This document shows, piece after piece, positions 6,736 through 14,436 of a DNA stretch of 26,323 nucleotides. The notes beneath the pieces were generated by a model that saw nothing but the letters and a program-made list of their open reading frames with translations, made no database searches and was not told the DNA's origin. Source of the DNA: SVTX01 sp051867975 (GTDB lineage: Bacteria > Bacillota > Clostridia > Oscillospirales > CAG-272); assembly GCA_051867975.1 (NCBI GenBank), contig JBJDZM010000103.1, positions 1 through 26,323 on the forward strand, in the 5' to 3' direction. Each line of letters begins with the position of its first letter. Within the stretch, counting starts at the first letter, position 1. A program made the translations under genes and the position numbers.

Positions 6736-8604
6736 ATGAGAAAAAGTACACTTATGAAAGTTTTGTCACTTGTGCTTTGCGCAATGATGGCACTCTCTCT
6801 GTTTGCGTGCACCGAAAACATTGTGGAAGATCCCACAGACACTAAGGCGCCCGGAACAGACGGCACAGAGACAGAGGCTACGAAGCCCACGGAGACAGAC
6901 TCCGCAGAGGCTCCTTCGGAGACAACCTCGGAGACAACCTCGGAGACGACCTCGGAGACAACCTCGGAGACAACGTCCGAAACAGATCCTGAGCCTGAGT
7001 GCGGTCGCGTTCACGATTGGCAGAGCAACGCAGAAGGTCACTACAAAGACGCATGCGAATATTGCGGCGAGGAAGCAGTTGCATCCGAGCCCCACACATT
7101 TGAAACCGACAAGGATGGCAAATACTGCTGTACAGTTTGTGGATACGAGCCTGAGTGCAAGGGCGTTCACAATTGGGTAACAGACAAGACGACGCACTCT
7201 ATGCCCGCATGCGATAAATGCGGAGCGAAAGCAGTCGCGGCAGAAAATCATACATACGGCGAAGTTGACGGCAAATACTGTTGTACAGTTTGCGGATACG
7301 AGCCTGAGTGCAATGGCGTTCACGATTGGAAGAGCAACGCAGAGGGTCACTACAAAGACGCATGCGAATACGGCGACCAGGCAGCAGTTGCATCCGAGCC
7401 CCACACATTCGGCACCGACAAGGACGGCAAATACTGCTGCACAGTTTGCGGATACGAGCCTGAGTGCAAGGGCGTTCACAATTGGGTAGATGACGAAAAC
7501 TGTAAGACGCACTCTATGCCCGCATGCGATAAGTGCGGAGCAGAGGCAGTCGCGGCAGAAAATCATACGTACGATACAGTCGATGGCGTATACCGCTGCA
7601 CGAAATGTGGATTTGCGCCTGAGTGCAATGGCGTTCACGCTTGGACACAGGACGATTATAAGCACTCTATGCCCGCATGCGATAAATGCGGAGCAGAAGC
7701 GATTGAGGCAGAAAATCATACGTACGGCGAAGACGCCAAGTGCACGGTTTGCGAATACCTCGCACCCTGCAATCTTGACCACAGTAAAAACTGGACTATC
7801 ACAGGAACCACACACTCAAAGACCGCTTGCCCGTACTGCGGAGATCCTGCAGTAGAAGAGGCAGAGCACAGCTTTGAATACACATCCGTTACCAATGCAG
7901 ACGGCAGCGAGACATACGGTTCGATGTGTTCAGGATGCCCGGAAATCAAAGGTAAAATGACAGTTCCCGCAAGCGTTAACTACTACGCAGATATCAATAC
8001 AATGAAATTTGAGGAAGGTTTCCATGGAACAGTAGTTGATGGAAGTCAGTACGACGAAACAAATGATGTTTGGTACAACGATGTTACAGTTAACGGCGAT
8101 CCCGAGCAGAATGGCGGAAATACAACAACATTCTTCTCTGCGACAGATAAACAATTCATGGACGTTGACCTTACAAATGCAAGGTATCTGGTTATGAAGT
8201 TTGCTATGCCCGCGGGTTCAAATATCACCTTCTCGTCAATCCAAACAGGTAAAGATGGTACAGCAGTAAATACCATTACTACCAAAGAGATTTATGCAAC
8301 TTATGATCCTACCGCGTCTCAGCCGGAAAAATGGAGAGTGCTTGTTGTAGATCTTGGAGAAGGAATTAAGAGTGCAGAAAACACCCAAATTAAAATCACT
8401 GGAACATTAACCGGTAAGGCTAAAATTGCATACTTTGCAATAACCGACACTCTTGAGGAGGTTAAGGGATTATTGACCGAACAGGATAAGGTCAGCAGTG
8501 ATGTTATGCTCAGAGTCTCTGAATCTGGTTCTGTCAGGCATATTAGATCCGTTGGTGGTGGCAATACCATTGATGAAGTTCTTGACGATTCAACATACAG
8601 CTAA
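6736..8604 (+). CDS. Large lipoprotein with six Cys/His ribbon-like modules
   Basis: This 622-residue predicted lipoprotein has a signal peptide with lipobox LFAC (Cys25), a Thr/Ser/Glu linker with tandem SETT units (about 55-85), then six modules of about 50 residues. Each module follows the plan C-x-G-V-H-x-W ... H-x-x-x-C-x-x-CG ... H-T-(F/Y) ... Y-x-C-x-x-CG, as in metal-binding ribbons. Module 3 has CEYGDQ in place of CEYCGEE and so has lost one Cys of its pair. After the modules comes a probable beta-rich region of about 200 residues (including YLVMKFAMPAGSNITFSSIQ) that also occurs in the next gene. I recognise no named function; an extracellular binding or adhesion role is inference. 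It has a consensus promoter, a strong RBS and its own terminator, so it is monocistronic. Confidence 0.85.
   Translation: MRKSTLMKVLSLVLCAMMALSLFACTENIVEDPTDTKAPGTDGTETEATKPTETDSAEAPSETTSETTSETTSETTSETTSETDPEPECGRVHDWQSNAEGHYKDACEYCGEEAVASEPHTFETDKDGKYCCTVCGYEPECKGVHNWVTDKTTHSMPACDKCGAKAVAAENHTYGEVDGKYCCTVCGYEPECNGVHDWKSNAEGHYKDACEYGDQAAVASEPHTFGTDKDGKYCCTVCGYEPECKGVHNWVDDENCKTHSMPACDKCGAEAVAAENHTYDTVDGVYRCTKCGFAPECNGVHAWTQDDYKHSMPACDKCGAEAIEAENHTYGEDAKCTVCEYLAPCNLDHSKNWTITGTTHSKTACPYCGDPAVEEAEHSFEYTSVTNADGSETYGSMCSGCPEIKGKMTVPASVNYYADINTMKFEEGFHGTVVDGSQYDETNDVWYNDVTVNGDPEQNGGNTTTFFSATDKQFMDVDLTNARYLVMKFAMPAGSNITFSSIQTGKDGTAVNTITTKEIYATYDPTASQPEKWRVLVVDLGEGIKSAENTQIKITGTLTGKAKIAYFAITDTLEEVKGLLTEQDKVSSDVMLRVSESGSVRHIRSVGGGNTIDEVLDDSTYS
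6991..7614 (+). repeat. Tandem duplication of a two-module block (309 + 315 bp)
   Basis: The block beginning GAGCCTGAGTGC at 6991 recurs at 7300 with very high identity. Copy 1 (6991-7299) encodes modules 1-2, copy 2 (7300-7614) encodes modules 3-4. Copy 2 is two codons longer near TDKTTHS/DDENCKTHS. Further, more diverged modules follow from 7615. Confidence 0.85.
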
Positions 8605-8632
8605 AGTGAAGACAAAATAAAAAACACATAGC

Positions 8633-8669
8633 AAAAGCGCCACGGAGCGAAAGCGAAGTGGCGCTTTTT
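8633..8669 (+). terminator. Intrinsic terminator
   Basis: Stem AAAAGCGCCAC / GTGGCGCTTTTT around a 14-nt loop rich in GA; T run on the plus strand. It ends the 6736-8604 lipoprotein transcript. Confidence 0.88.
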
Positions 8670-8779
8670 GTTACAAAGAAGCGTTTGGAGTTTTAACTAA
8701 AAAGAATATCTGTTATTTGTTTAAAACGCCAATTTTTTTAAAATTGGGTTTGCAAAGCCCTATTTTATCATTTTTTCGG

Positions 8780-8808
8780 TTGACAATTTGAGACGGATAG
8801 GATATAAT
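8780..8808 (+). promoter_or_regulatory. Consensus sigma-A promoter of second large lipoprotein
   Basis: Perfect TTGACA (8780-8785), 17-bp spacer, perfect TATAAT (8803-8808). This is the strongest promoter by sequence in the window. A small hairpin GCCGTT/AACGGC (8845-8860) lies in the leader before the AAGGAGG. Confidence 0.9.
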
Positions 8809-8884
8809 AAGATGAATAGTGGGATATGCTGAAGTCCCATACCGTGCCGTTTGCGAACGGCAAAAAAATGAAGGAGGATCTGAA

Positions 8885-10258
8885 ATGACAAGATCTACTT
8901 GGATGAAGCTCATTGCTTTGGTTTTGGCTGTTATCATGGTTACACCGTTCTTTGCGGCGTGTACCGAGATCGAAAACGGAACCGAAGAGAGTTCAACAGA
9001 GGAAAAAACAGAATCGACGACCTCGGGTGAGGACAGCGCAACTGAAAGTGAAACGGTCACTGAAACCGAAAAGGTGACGGAAACCGAGTCCGAAACCGTA
9101 AAGGCTACGGAGACGGAGTCAGCAACCGAAACCGATTCCGAGACCGAGACCGAGGAGGAATTCGAGACAACCGTTCCGCCCGATCAGTGTACAAATCACA
9201 CCTTCAGAACCAAAAACGGAATATATCGCTGCACCAAGTGCGGATATCAGCCTGCGTGCAAGGGCGATCACCCGTATTTATCCGATCTATCGGGACACTG
9301 GAAAGGTGCGTGCGAGATATGCGGAAAGGCTGCCGGTCAGCCGCAGAACCACGAGTTTGAGGAGATTATCGAGGACGACGGAGACCTTTACGTCTATTCC
9401 TTCAGATGCACGGTCTGCAATTACGTTGCATACGAACAGGAGGTTCCCTATGAGGCTAACTCATTCTATTCCGCGGGTAACCTCTCATCTAAGACCGCTG
9501 CAGGCTTTACAAAATCGGTTGGATCAGATAAAGGATTAGGCTATGCAAGCTTCTCAAGTGCCGGCGGCGGAAGAACGGAGCTTGTCGTCATGAAGGACGG
9601 AGAACCCGATGAACCTTCGGGGGCATACCTTGTCATGAAGGTCCGCCTGGCACAGAGCCAGACTTCCTTCAGCGCAAAGATCAGATCCGTGTACGCCCCG
9701 GACGAAAGCCAGACCATGACGTTCAAAGGACTCAAGGGTGGCTGGGTAACGCTGATAGTTGACCTTTCCAAGGCGGCAACCGTCAAGAGCGTAACCGTCA
9801 ACGGAGTGAAGCAATCCGTAAAAGTCGGATACCACCCCGACGCCGCGGGTGACTATTATCTTGCCGATTTCCGAATCGTCGCATCGGCAGGAGCCGGAGA
9901 ACACTTCGACATTTCGTACGTCATGTTCTGCGACACCCTTGAGGATGCACAGAATTTCACAAAGAACGAAAACTCCGTTTATGTATACAGCGACGTGCTT
10001 AACAAGGATCCTGATATCGTTGAAAAGCCGTGCGTTGATGAAAACGGAAATCTCGTTAAACACAATTATATACTTAATCCCGACGGAACGCATACCCTCA
10101 AGGAGGATTGCCCTTACTGCGGACTTATGGCAGTTGAAAATGAGCCGCACGCTTTGGGTGAGGCTATTGTAGAGGTTGATGGTGTTACTCACGTAACCTA
10201 CGTCTGCGGTATATGCAAATACACGGTTATCGATAAGGCGATCCCCCGACAGCGTTAA
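8885..10258 (+). CDS. Second large lipoprotein, 5' part before a frameshift
   Basis: This frame encodes 457 residues: a signal peptide with lipobox FFAAC (Cys26), a Thr/Glu/Ser linker (about 30-95, many TETE-type units), a Cys/His block (CTNHTF..YRCTKCGYQPACKGDH..H..ACEICGKA), a beta-rich domain including YLVMKVRLAQSQTSFSAKIRS, and a second Cys/His block (HNYILNPDGTHTLKEDCPYCGLMA..YVCGICKY). It then runs into a premature stop after KAIPRQR. The start at 8885 has AAGGAGG upstream. It is clearly a paralogue of the 6736-8604 protein in signal, linker, modules and domain. One C too many in a C5 run (10243-10247) accounts for the stop; in the other frame the expected sequence continues. It may be an assembly error, a recent mutation or a phase-variable site. 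Confidence 0.8.
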   Translation: MTRSTWMKLIALVLAVIMVTPFFAACTEIENGTEESSTEEKTESTTSGEDSATESETVTETEKVTETESETVKATETESATETDSETETEEEFETTVPPDQCTNHTFRTKNGIYRCTKCGYQPACKGDHPYLSDLSGHWKGACEICGKAAGQPQNHEFEEIIEDDGDLYVYSFRCTVCNYVAYEQEVPYEANSFYSAGNLSSKTAAGFTKSVGSDKGLGYASFSSAGGGRTELVVMKDGEPDEPSGAYLVMKVRLAQSQTSFSAKIRSVYAPDESQTMTFKGLKGGWVTLIVDLSKAATVKSVTVNGVKQSVKVGYHPDAAGDYYLADFRIVASAGAGEHFDISYVMFCDTLEDAQNFTKNENSVYVYSDVLNKDPDIVEKPCVDENGNLVKHNYILNPDGTHTLKEDCPYCGLMAVENEPHALGEAIVEVDGVTHVTYVCGICKYTVIDKAIPRQR

Positions 10259-10886
10259 GGCGTTCGTAACTCCTACCATGATGAGTTCAATAGTCGTGGA
10301 TAAGAACAAAGAGGACAAGTGGGTGTCATCAAGTCAATACAACATGATAGGACAGAAGGTAGTAACCGATGACGGCACACCTTACTTCAGTTACAAGATG
10401 GGAACACAGCACCCGGATTCTGCAGAGTTCACCTGGAACCGTGAGGATAACCCCAAGATCAATTACGTCTCCCCGGTAGGAGCATCCAGATACTTCGTAG
10501 TTAGAATGCGTGTCAGAACTGCCGGCACGGGTGTCTACCTATACCTCAGTACCGTTGGTGAGCCAATGGGCGGCTACGCCACTATACCTGTTTCTTCGGC
10601 AGGAGCGGGCGAATGGGCAACATACGTTATCGACCTTGAAGCGGCAATCGGAAGCACGTATTACGCCAAGAATGACGACGGTGTATATGACATAGATACA
10701 TTCCATTTCACTATCTACAACGCAAGCATAAAGGATACTATCGATATTCAGTACTTTGCGTTCGTCGAGACAGACAACCTTGCAGATCTTAAGACAATAA
10801 TTGATGAACCCGAGTACAGATTCGTATCTACCAAAAATGGAGGAAACGCAGTATATGATACTGCAACAGGCACAAAAAAGAACTGA
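10259..10886 (+). pseudogene. 3' part of second large lipoprotein, frame-shifted
   Basis: Reading back from the ATG at 10278 in its frame gives DSVKAFVTPTMM, which joins directly to KAIP of the upstream frame if one C of the run at 10243-10247 is removed. The junction IPDSVKAFVTPTMM then aligns with VPASVNYYADINTM in the paralogous lipoprotein. The remaining sequence is another beta-rich domain with YFVVRMRVRTAGTGVYLYLS, equivalent to YLVMKFAMP in the paralogue. No ribosome site precedes the ATG at 10278, so it is probably not translated by itself. The repaired protein would be 666 residues, near the 622 of its neighbour. Confidence 0.8.
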
Positions 10887-10971
10887 TATATCTACGCACA
10901 CGTTGATGTGAAAAACGTTCTTAAGTTAACAAGCCGGAGTGACGGAAATAATTACAAATGCAATAGAGCCC

Positions 10972-11005
10972 TTCCACCCTGCCGCACAGGCAGGGTGGAG
11001 TTTTT
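10972..11005 (+). terminator. Intrinsic terminator after lipoprotein gene
   Basis: Stem CCACCCTGCC / GGCAGGGTGG with a 5-nt loop, extended by CT/AG, followed by TTTTT. The rest of the 10887-11132 spacer shows no gene. Confidence 0.92.
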
Positions 11006-11132
11006 CTGCCGATTATTGGAAATAATAATGAAAAAGTCGAAAAAGGCGGTTTTAGCGGCATGGTATCATGTGTGCAAATGTGTCATTCCCTCGGCGGTTT
11101 TCCTCGATTGCTCAAAAAATGAGTAAAAGGGC

Positions 11133-11161
11133 TTGACAAAGAAGAACGTATATGATAAAAT
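11133..11161 (+). promoter_or_regulatory. Promoter of the exopolysaccharide regulatory operon
   Basis: TTGACA (11133-11138), 17-bp spacer, TAAAAT (11156-11161). The -35 coincides with a TTG that opens a longer frame of cpsC, so the gene cannot start there and the ATG at 11211 is the start. Confidence 0.8.
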
Positions 11162-11210
11162 CATAAAAGCGAGAAATGTGTTTGCAAAAAATATTTTGGA
11201 GAAGGTTAAT

Positions 11211-12023
11211 ATGCAGTCTAATTCAAATGTCTTGTCATTAAACCGGATATTCGGCGCTATGCTAAAACGTTGGTGGATAATACTCATCGCAACGATAGTC
11301 GGTGCGGTGGCGATGTTCGCTTATACGTATTATCTGGTTACACCTACATACACAACAACGGCTAAACTCGGCGTAAATTACGTCGAAATGTCTGAATATC
11401 AGAACGCTGTGATGGGTCAGAGCGTTGCAAAGGAGTGTTCTGAGATCCTCGTTTCAAACGTAACGCTTGAGAAGGCGGCTGAAGAACTTAACGCTTACAG
11501 CTTTTCGGAAAATGGCGGGGAGGCTTATCGCACATACACTGCAGATAATCTTCATTCCATGATAAAAACATATACTACTACGGAATCGCGGTATTTTACC
11601 GTGGAGGTTACGGCAACAAATCCCAAAGAGGCTAAGATAGTTTGCGAATTTGTTACAAAAGCATTCTGTGACGTGATTGAGGAGAAGGGATTTATCAAGG
11701 GAGCGGAGGGCAGAATAATACACCACCCCGTAGAGCCTACCGCACCTTCATCGCCCAATTTGACTTCGAAAACCGTTGTTGGTGGAATCATTGGATTTGT
11801 TGTCGCGGCAGCTGTATTGATTACTATCAGCCTATTCAAGGATCTGATTGAAGGAGAGGACTGGCTGATAGAGACGTACAAGGATAAGATACCGTTGCTT
11901 GCGGTAATTCCCGATGCTAACTCACCGTCCGGCGGATACAGAAGATACGCCAAAAAATACGGGTATGGGTACGGATATGCTACAAAGAACGCTGCAGATG
12001 TGACCGATGCGGCAGAAAAATAA
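11211..12023 (+). CDS. cpsC: Wzz/CpsC-type chain-length determinant, kinase adaptor
   Basis: This 270-residue membrane protein belongs to the polysaccharide co-polymerase family (Wzz domain). It has two membrane helices (about residues 21-43 and 186-207) flanking an extracytoplasmic domain, with the family Pro-rich HPVEPTAPSSP just before the second helix. In Firmicutes this protein activates the tyrosine kinase CpsD and helps set polymer length. Translation starts at 11211 behind GGAGAAGG; the upstream promoter rules out a longer form. The cytoplasmic tail is notable: GYRRYAKKYGYGYGYA has six Tyr within 14 residues, whereas the kinase has only two Tyr at its end. It begins an operon with cpsD, cpsB and the VanZ gene; no glycosyltransferases follow before the assembly gap. 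Confidence 0.88.
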   Translation: MQSNSNVLSLNRIFGAMLKRWWIILIATIVGAVAMFAYTYYLVTPTYTTTAKLGVNYVEMSEYQNAVMGQSVAKECSEILVSNVTLEKAAEELNAYSFSENGGEAYRTYTADNLHSMIKTYTTTESRYFTVEVTATNPKEAKIVCEFVTKAFCDVIEEKGFIKGAEGRIIHHPVEPTAPSSPNLTSKTVVGGIIGFVVAAAVLITISLFKDLIEGEDWLIETYKDKIPLLAVIPDANSPSGGYRRYAKKYGYGYGYATKNAADVTDAAEK

Positions 12024-12073
12024 ATCCGTTTCGATGTTCATTACCGAATTTTAAGAAAAGCAGGAAGAATCTG

Positions 12074-12781
12074 ATGAAGAATAAAAAGGTAGACGCAACT
12101 CAACGTACTAAGGTTGGCAAGGAGCTTGATTTTGCTTCCCGAGAAGCCTATAATCTGCTCAGAACCAACATATCCTTTGCTTTCCCTGATCAAAAGGGCG
12201 CGCGCGTCATTGGCGTATCCAGCTCATGTCCCCAAGAGGGAAAGAGTATGACGTCAATAAATCTCGCATATTCGCTGGCAGAATCGGGCAAGCATGTGTT
12301 GCTGATTGACGGAGACATGCGCCGTCCTTCTGTATGCACCACTCTTGAGCTTCCCATGGAGCCGGGACTCTCGGACGTACTCTCGGGAGCAATAGAAGAG
12401 AGCCCCATACACACCTCGGTACTCCACGAGAATATGGACGTACTGCTGTCGGGACGTATCCCGCCCAATCCGTCCGAACTTATCGGTTCGCACGGCATGG
12501 AGGTGTTACTTGAAACTTTCAAGGAAAAGTATGACTACATAATACTTGACATTCCGCCTGTAATGTCGGTATCCGATCCTATCGTTGTATCAAGATTCAT
12601 CGGAGGAATGATAATCGTAGTAAGACACGAAAAGACGGGAAAACGCGAGCTTGAGGAAACGATAAGACAGCTTGAATATGCTAACGTCAAGATACTCGGC
12701 TTTGTATATAACAGATTTGGTCAGAGAAAAAGAAAAAATAGCAGAAAGAACTCAAAGTACAACTACGAGAGCAAAAAATAA
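12074..12781 (+). CDS. cpsD: Bacterial tyrosine kinase CpsD/CapB
   Basis: This 235-residue cytosolic BY-kinase pairs with the membrane adaptor encoded upstream to control capsule or exopolysaccharide polymerisation. The three nucleotide motifs are clear: Walker A SSCPQEGKS (around residues 50-58), Walker A' VLLIDGDMRRP (around 75-85) and Walker B YIILDIPP (about 155-162). The N-terminal EAYNLLRTNI segment is the usual oligomerisation/adaptor-binding region. The C-terminal tail is basic (RKRKNSRKNSK) and ends YNYESKK, with only two Tyr, fewer than the typical autophosphorylation cluster. AGGAAG precedes the ATG, 50 bp after cpsC. A terminator-like hairpin separates it from cpsB. Confidence 0.93.
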   Translation: MKNKKVDATQRTKVGKELDFASREAYNLLRTNISFAFPDQKGARVIGVSSSCPQEGKSMTSINLAYSLAESGKHVLLIDGDMRRPSVCTTLELPMEPGLSDVLSGAIEESPIHTSVLHENMDVLLSGRIPPNPSELIGSHGMEVLLETFKEKYDYIILDIPPVMSVSDPIVVSRFIGGMIIVVRHEKTGKRELEETIRQLEYANVKILGFVYNRFGQRKRKNSRKNSKYNYESKK

Positions 12782-12783
12782 AA

Positions 12784-12820
12784 AATTAAAACCGAGCCCG
12801 TCTCGGTTTTAATTGATTTT
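12784..12820 (+). terminator. Terminator-like hairpin between cpsD and cpsB
   Basis: A perfect 13-bp stem AATTAAAACCGAG / CTCGGTTTTAATT with a 5-nt loop, followed by GATTTTTGG. It resembles an intrinsic terminator yet no promoter is evident before cpsB 20 bp on, so it probably gives partial termination and lowers cpsB/VanZ expression relative to the kinase (inference). Confidence 0.75.
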
Positions 12821-12840
12821 TGGAGAGAGGAGGCATCTGA

Positions 12841-13611
12841 ATGAAGACGATATTCGACATGCACACGCATATTCTTCCCTGTATGGACGATGGCAGCACC
12901 TCAAGCAAAATGTCAATCGAGATGCTGACCTCACTTTGGCAAATGGGGGTTCGGGATGTTGCCCTGACTCCGCACTTTTACGCGAGAAGTGATGAGCCGG
13001 ACAGCTTTTTATTCAACCGTGACAAAACTGCCGAGCATCTTGCAGGCAGGATATCGGAGCAGACCTCGTCGGGGGATTCTTTCCGTCAGATCCCGAGGCT
13101 ATATCTCGGCGCGGAGGTGGCGTTCTTCAATGCTATGAGCAACGTCGAGGCGATGAAGGAAATGTGCCTGTCGGGTACAGATCTGCTTCTTGTGGAGATG
13201 CCTTTTGAGCGCTGGACGAGGGCGATGATTGAGGAGATTTATGAACTTGCCCGCAAGCAAAGCGTAACTCCGATGCTGGCGCACATAGACAGGTATTATT
13301 CATATTTCAAGGACGAGATGCTTGACGAGATGATTTCCAAGGGAGTCAAAATACAAATAAATGCCGAAGGATTTACGGACATTTTTTCGCGCCGACGTTC
13401 GCTTGATCTTCTCAAGCGGGGTAAAATACATTTTATCGGAAGCGACTGTCACAACATGACCTCGCGCGCACCGAATATTGACGCGGCGATTTTTCAAATA
13501 GAAAAGAAACTTGGAGAAGAGGGGCTTTCACAAATATACGATAATTCGCGCGAGCTTGCAGAGCGTGCTGTGCCGATATATCCTTTGTCGGGTGTCGGGG
13601 AGTCAAAATGA
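12841..13611 (+). CDS. cpsB: CpsB/CapC-type tyrosine phosphatase (PHP domain)
   Basis: This 256-residue PHP-family metal-dependent phosphatase removes phosphate from the Tyr residues of the CpsC/CpsD system. The metal-binding motifs are visible: DMHTHILPCMDDGS (His8, His10), LTPHF (His45), LLLVEMPFE, MLAHIDRY, and near the C-terminus IGSDCHN. It starts at 12841 with GAGGAGG seven bases upstream. Its stop overlaps the VanZ-family start (ATGA). Together with cpsC and cpsD it forms a complete phosphorylation cycle for envelope polysaccharide control. The length is typical (about 250). Confidence 0.93.
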   Translation: MKTIFDMHTHILPCMDDGSTSSKMSIEMLTSLWQMGVRDVALTPHFYARSDEPDSFLFNRDKTAEHLAGRISEQTSSGDSFRQIPRLYLGAEVAFFNAMSNVEAMKEMCLSGTDLLLVEMPFERWTRAMIEEIYELARKQSVTPMLAHIDRYYSYFKDEMLDEMISKGVKIQINAEGFTDIFSRRRSLDLLKRGKIHFIGSDCHNMTSRAPNIDAAIFQIEKKLGEEGLSQIYDNSRELAERAVPIYPLSGVGESK

Positions 13612-14042
13612 AGAGAAAAAGAATCTACGGGACGGTATTTGTCCTTATCATCTGCTTTATCTGGGGAAACTCGATGATAAGCACAGAGGTGTCGGGCGCG
13701 ATAAGTCACTTTATCGCCGATATTTTAGGCGGAGAGGGCGGCTCGACCGCAGAGGGACACTTTCTTTTACGCAAGGCGGCACATTTTTCCGAATATACGG
13801 CGCTCGGAGTCACAACACTGCTTTTTTACGGCACTTTGACGGCTGATAGGATGAAAAAATATCTTTCGGCGGCATTGACGGGAATATCCGTTCCTCTGAT
13901 TGATGAAACGATACAGATCTTCTCGGGCAGGGGATCTGCAATTTCCGATATATGGATCGATATCTCGGGGTTTGTCTTCGGCTCTGCTTTGATATCACTG
14001 ATCCTATACATTCTTTCGCGGCGTGGAAAAGGAAAAAAATGA
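13608..14042 (+). CDS. VanZ-family membrane protein
   Basis: A 144-residue integral membrane protein with about four helices. The VanZ-like signature LLRKAAHFSEYTALG is at residues about 49-63, followed by a second conserved area PLIDETIQIFSGRGSAISDIWIDISGF. The prototype confers low-level teicoplanin resistance, but most family members are uncharacterised envelope proteins, and this one lies in an exopolysaccharide operon, overlapping cpsB by 4 bp. No antibiotic-resistance role is implied by the context. Confidence 0.85.
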   Translation: MKRKRIYGTVFVLIICFIWGNSMISTEVSGAISHFIADILGGEGGSTAEGHFLLRKAAHFSEYTALGVTTLLFYGTLTADRMKKYLSAALTGISVPLIDETIQIFSGRGSAISDIWIDISGFVFGSALISLILYILSRRGKGKK

Positions 14043-14137
14043 CGCCTGCTTGCCGTATGCAAAGGTATGCACTAAAAGATGAAGATATGGCGTGAAAATC
14101 TTGTCAATTTTTTGGGTTTCTATCTAACTAAAAGCAC

Positions 14138-14166
14138 TTGACTTTTTCGTCCTTTTATGTTATCAT
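14138..14166 (+). promoter_or_regulatory. Promoter of the purine operon
   Basis: TTGACT (14138-14143), 17-bp spacer, TATCAT (14161-14166). Transcription would start about 14173, directly before the probable riboswitch. Confidence 0.72.
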
Positions 14167-14182
14167 ACTATTGTGAATTTGA

Positions 14183-14313
14183 GGATTTCTGCAACTGACG
14201 GAAAACGGGAGGTTTTTGGCGGATGTTGATATTGAAAATACACAACGGGCCGCTCCTTTCGCGTGGGGATATCCACATGAAGCAGAAATTAATATTTGTC
14301 GACCGTCTGGGCA
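14183..14313 (+). promoter_or_regulatory. Probable ZTP (pfl) riboswitch, expression platform in gap
   Basis: The element contains, in order: a P1 strand ATTTCTGC (14185-14192), ACTGACGG (14194-14201), a branched interior, ACGGGCCGC (14245-14253), the P1 complement GCAGAAAT (14282-14289) and CCGTCTGGGCA (14303-14313). The ZTP consensus from memory has CUGGCGG and CCGCCUGGGCA, paired as a pseudoknot. Here GACGG (14197-14201) is complementary to CCGTC (14303-14307), so a G-C pair has become A-T on both sides. ZTP riboswitches sense the purine intermediate ZMP/ZTP when 10-formyl-THF is short and switch on purine or folate genes, which fits the genes downstream. The terminator/antiterminator part would lie in the N run. 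The short open frame starting at 14223 is therefore not a gene. Confidence 0.65.
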
Positions 14314-14320
14314 CATTTAG

Positions 14321-14420
14321 NNNNNNNNNNNNNNNNNNNNNNNNNNNNNNNNNNNNNNNNNNNNNNNNNNNNNNNNNNNNNNNNNNNNNNNNNNNNNNNN
14401 NNNNNNNNNNNNNNNNNNNN
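14321..14420. other. Assembly gap (100 Ns)
   Basis: Exactly 100 N characters, the usual placeholder for a scaffold join of unknown length. It falls between the riboswitch and purE; since purE begins 17 bases after the Ns, the missing part could be only the expression platform or could hide genes. Confidence 0.98.
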
Positions 14421-14436
14421 TTTTCGGAGGTTTGTT

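Noticed and set aside
10908..11126. Possible 72-residue gene
   Set aside because: It runs through the intrinsic terminator at 10972-11005, has no ribosome site and no recognisable composition.
14223..14320. Start of a gene running into the assembly gap
   Set aside because: The segment carries the ordered ZTP riboswitch elements and P1 pairing, which explain it better than a short frame without homology.
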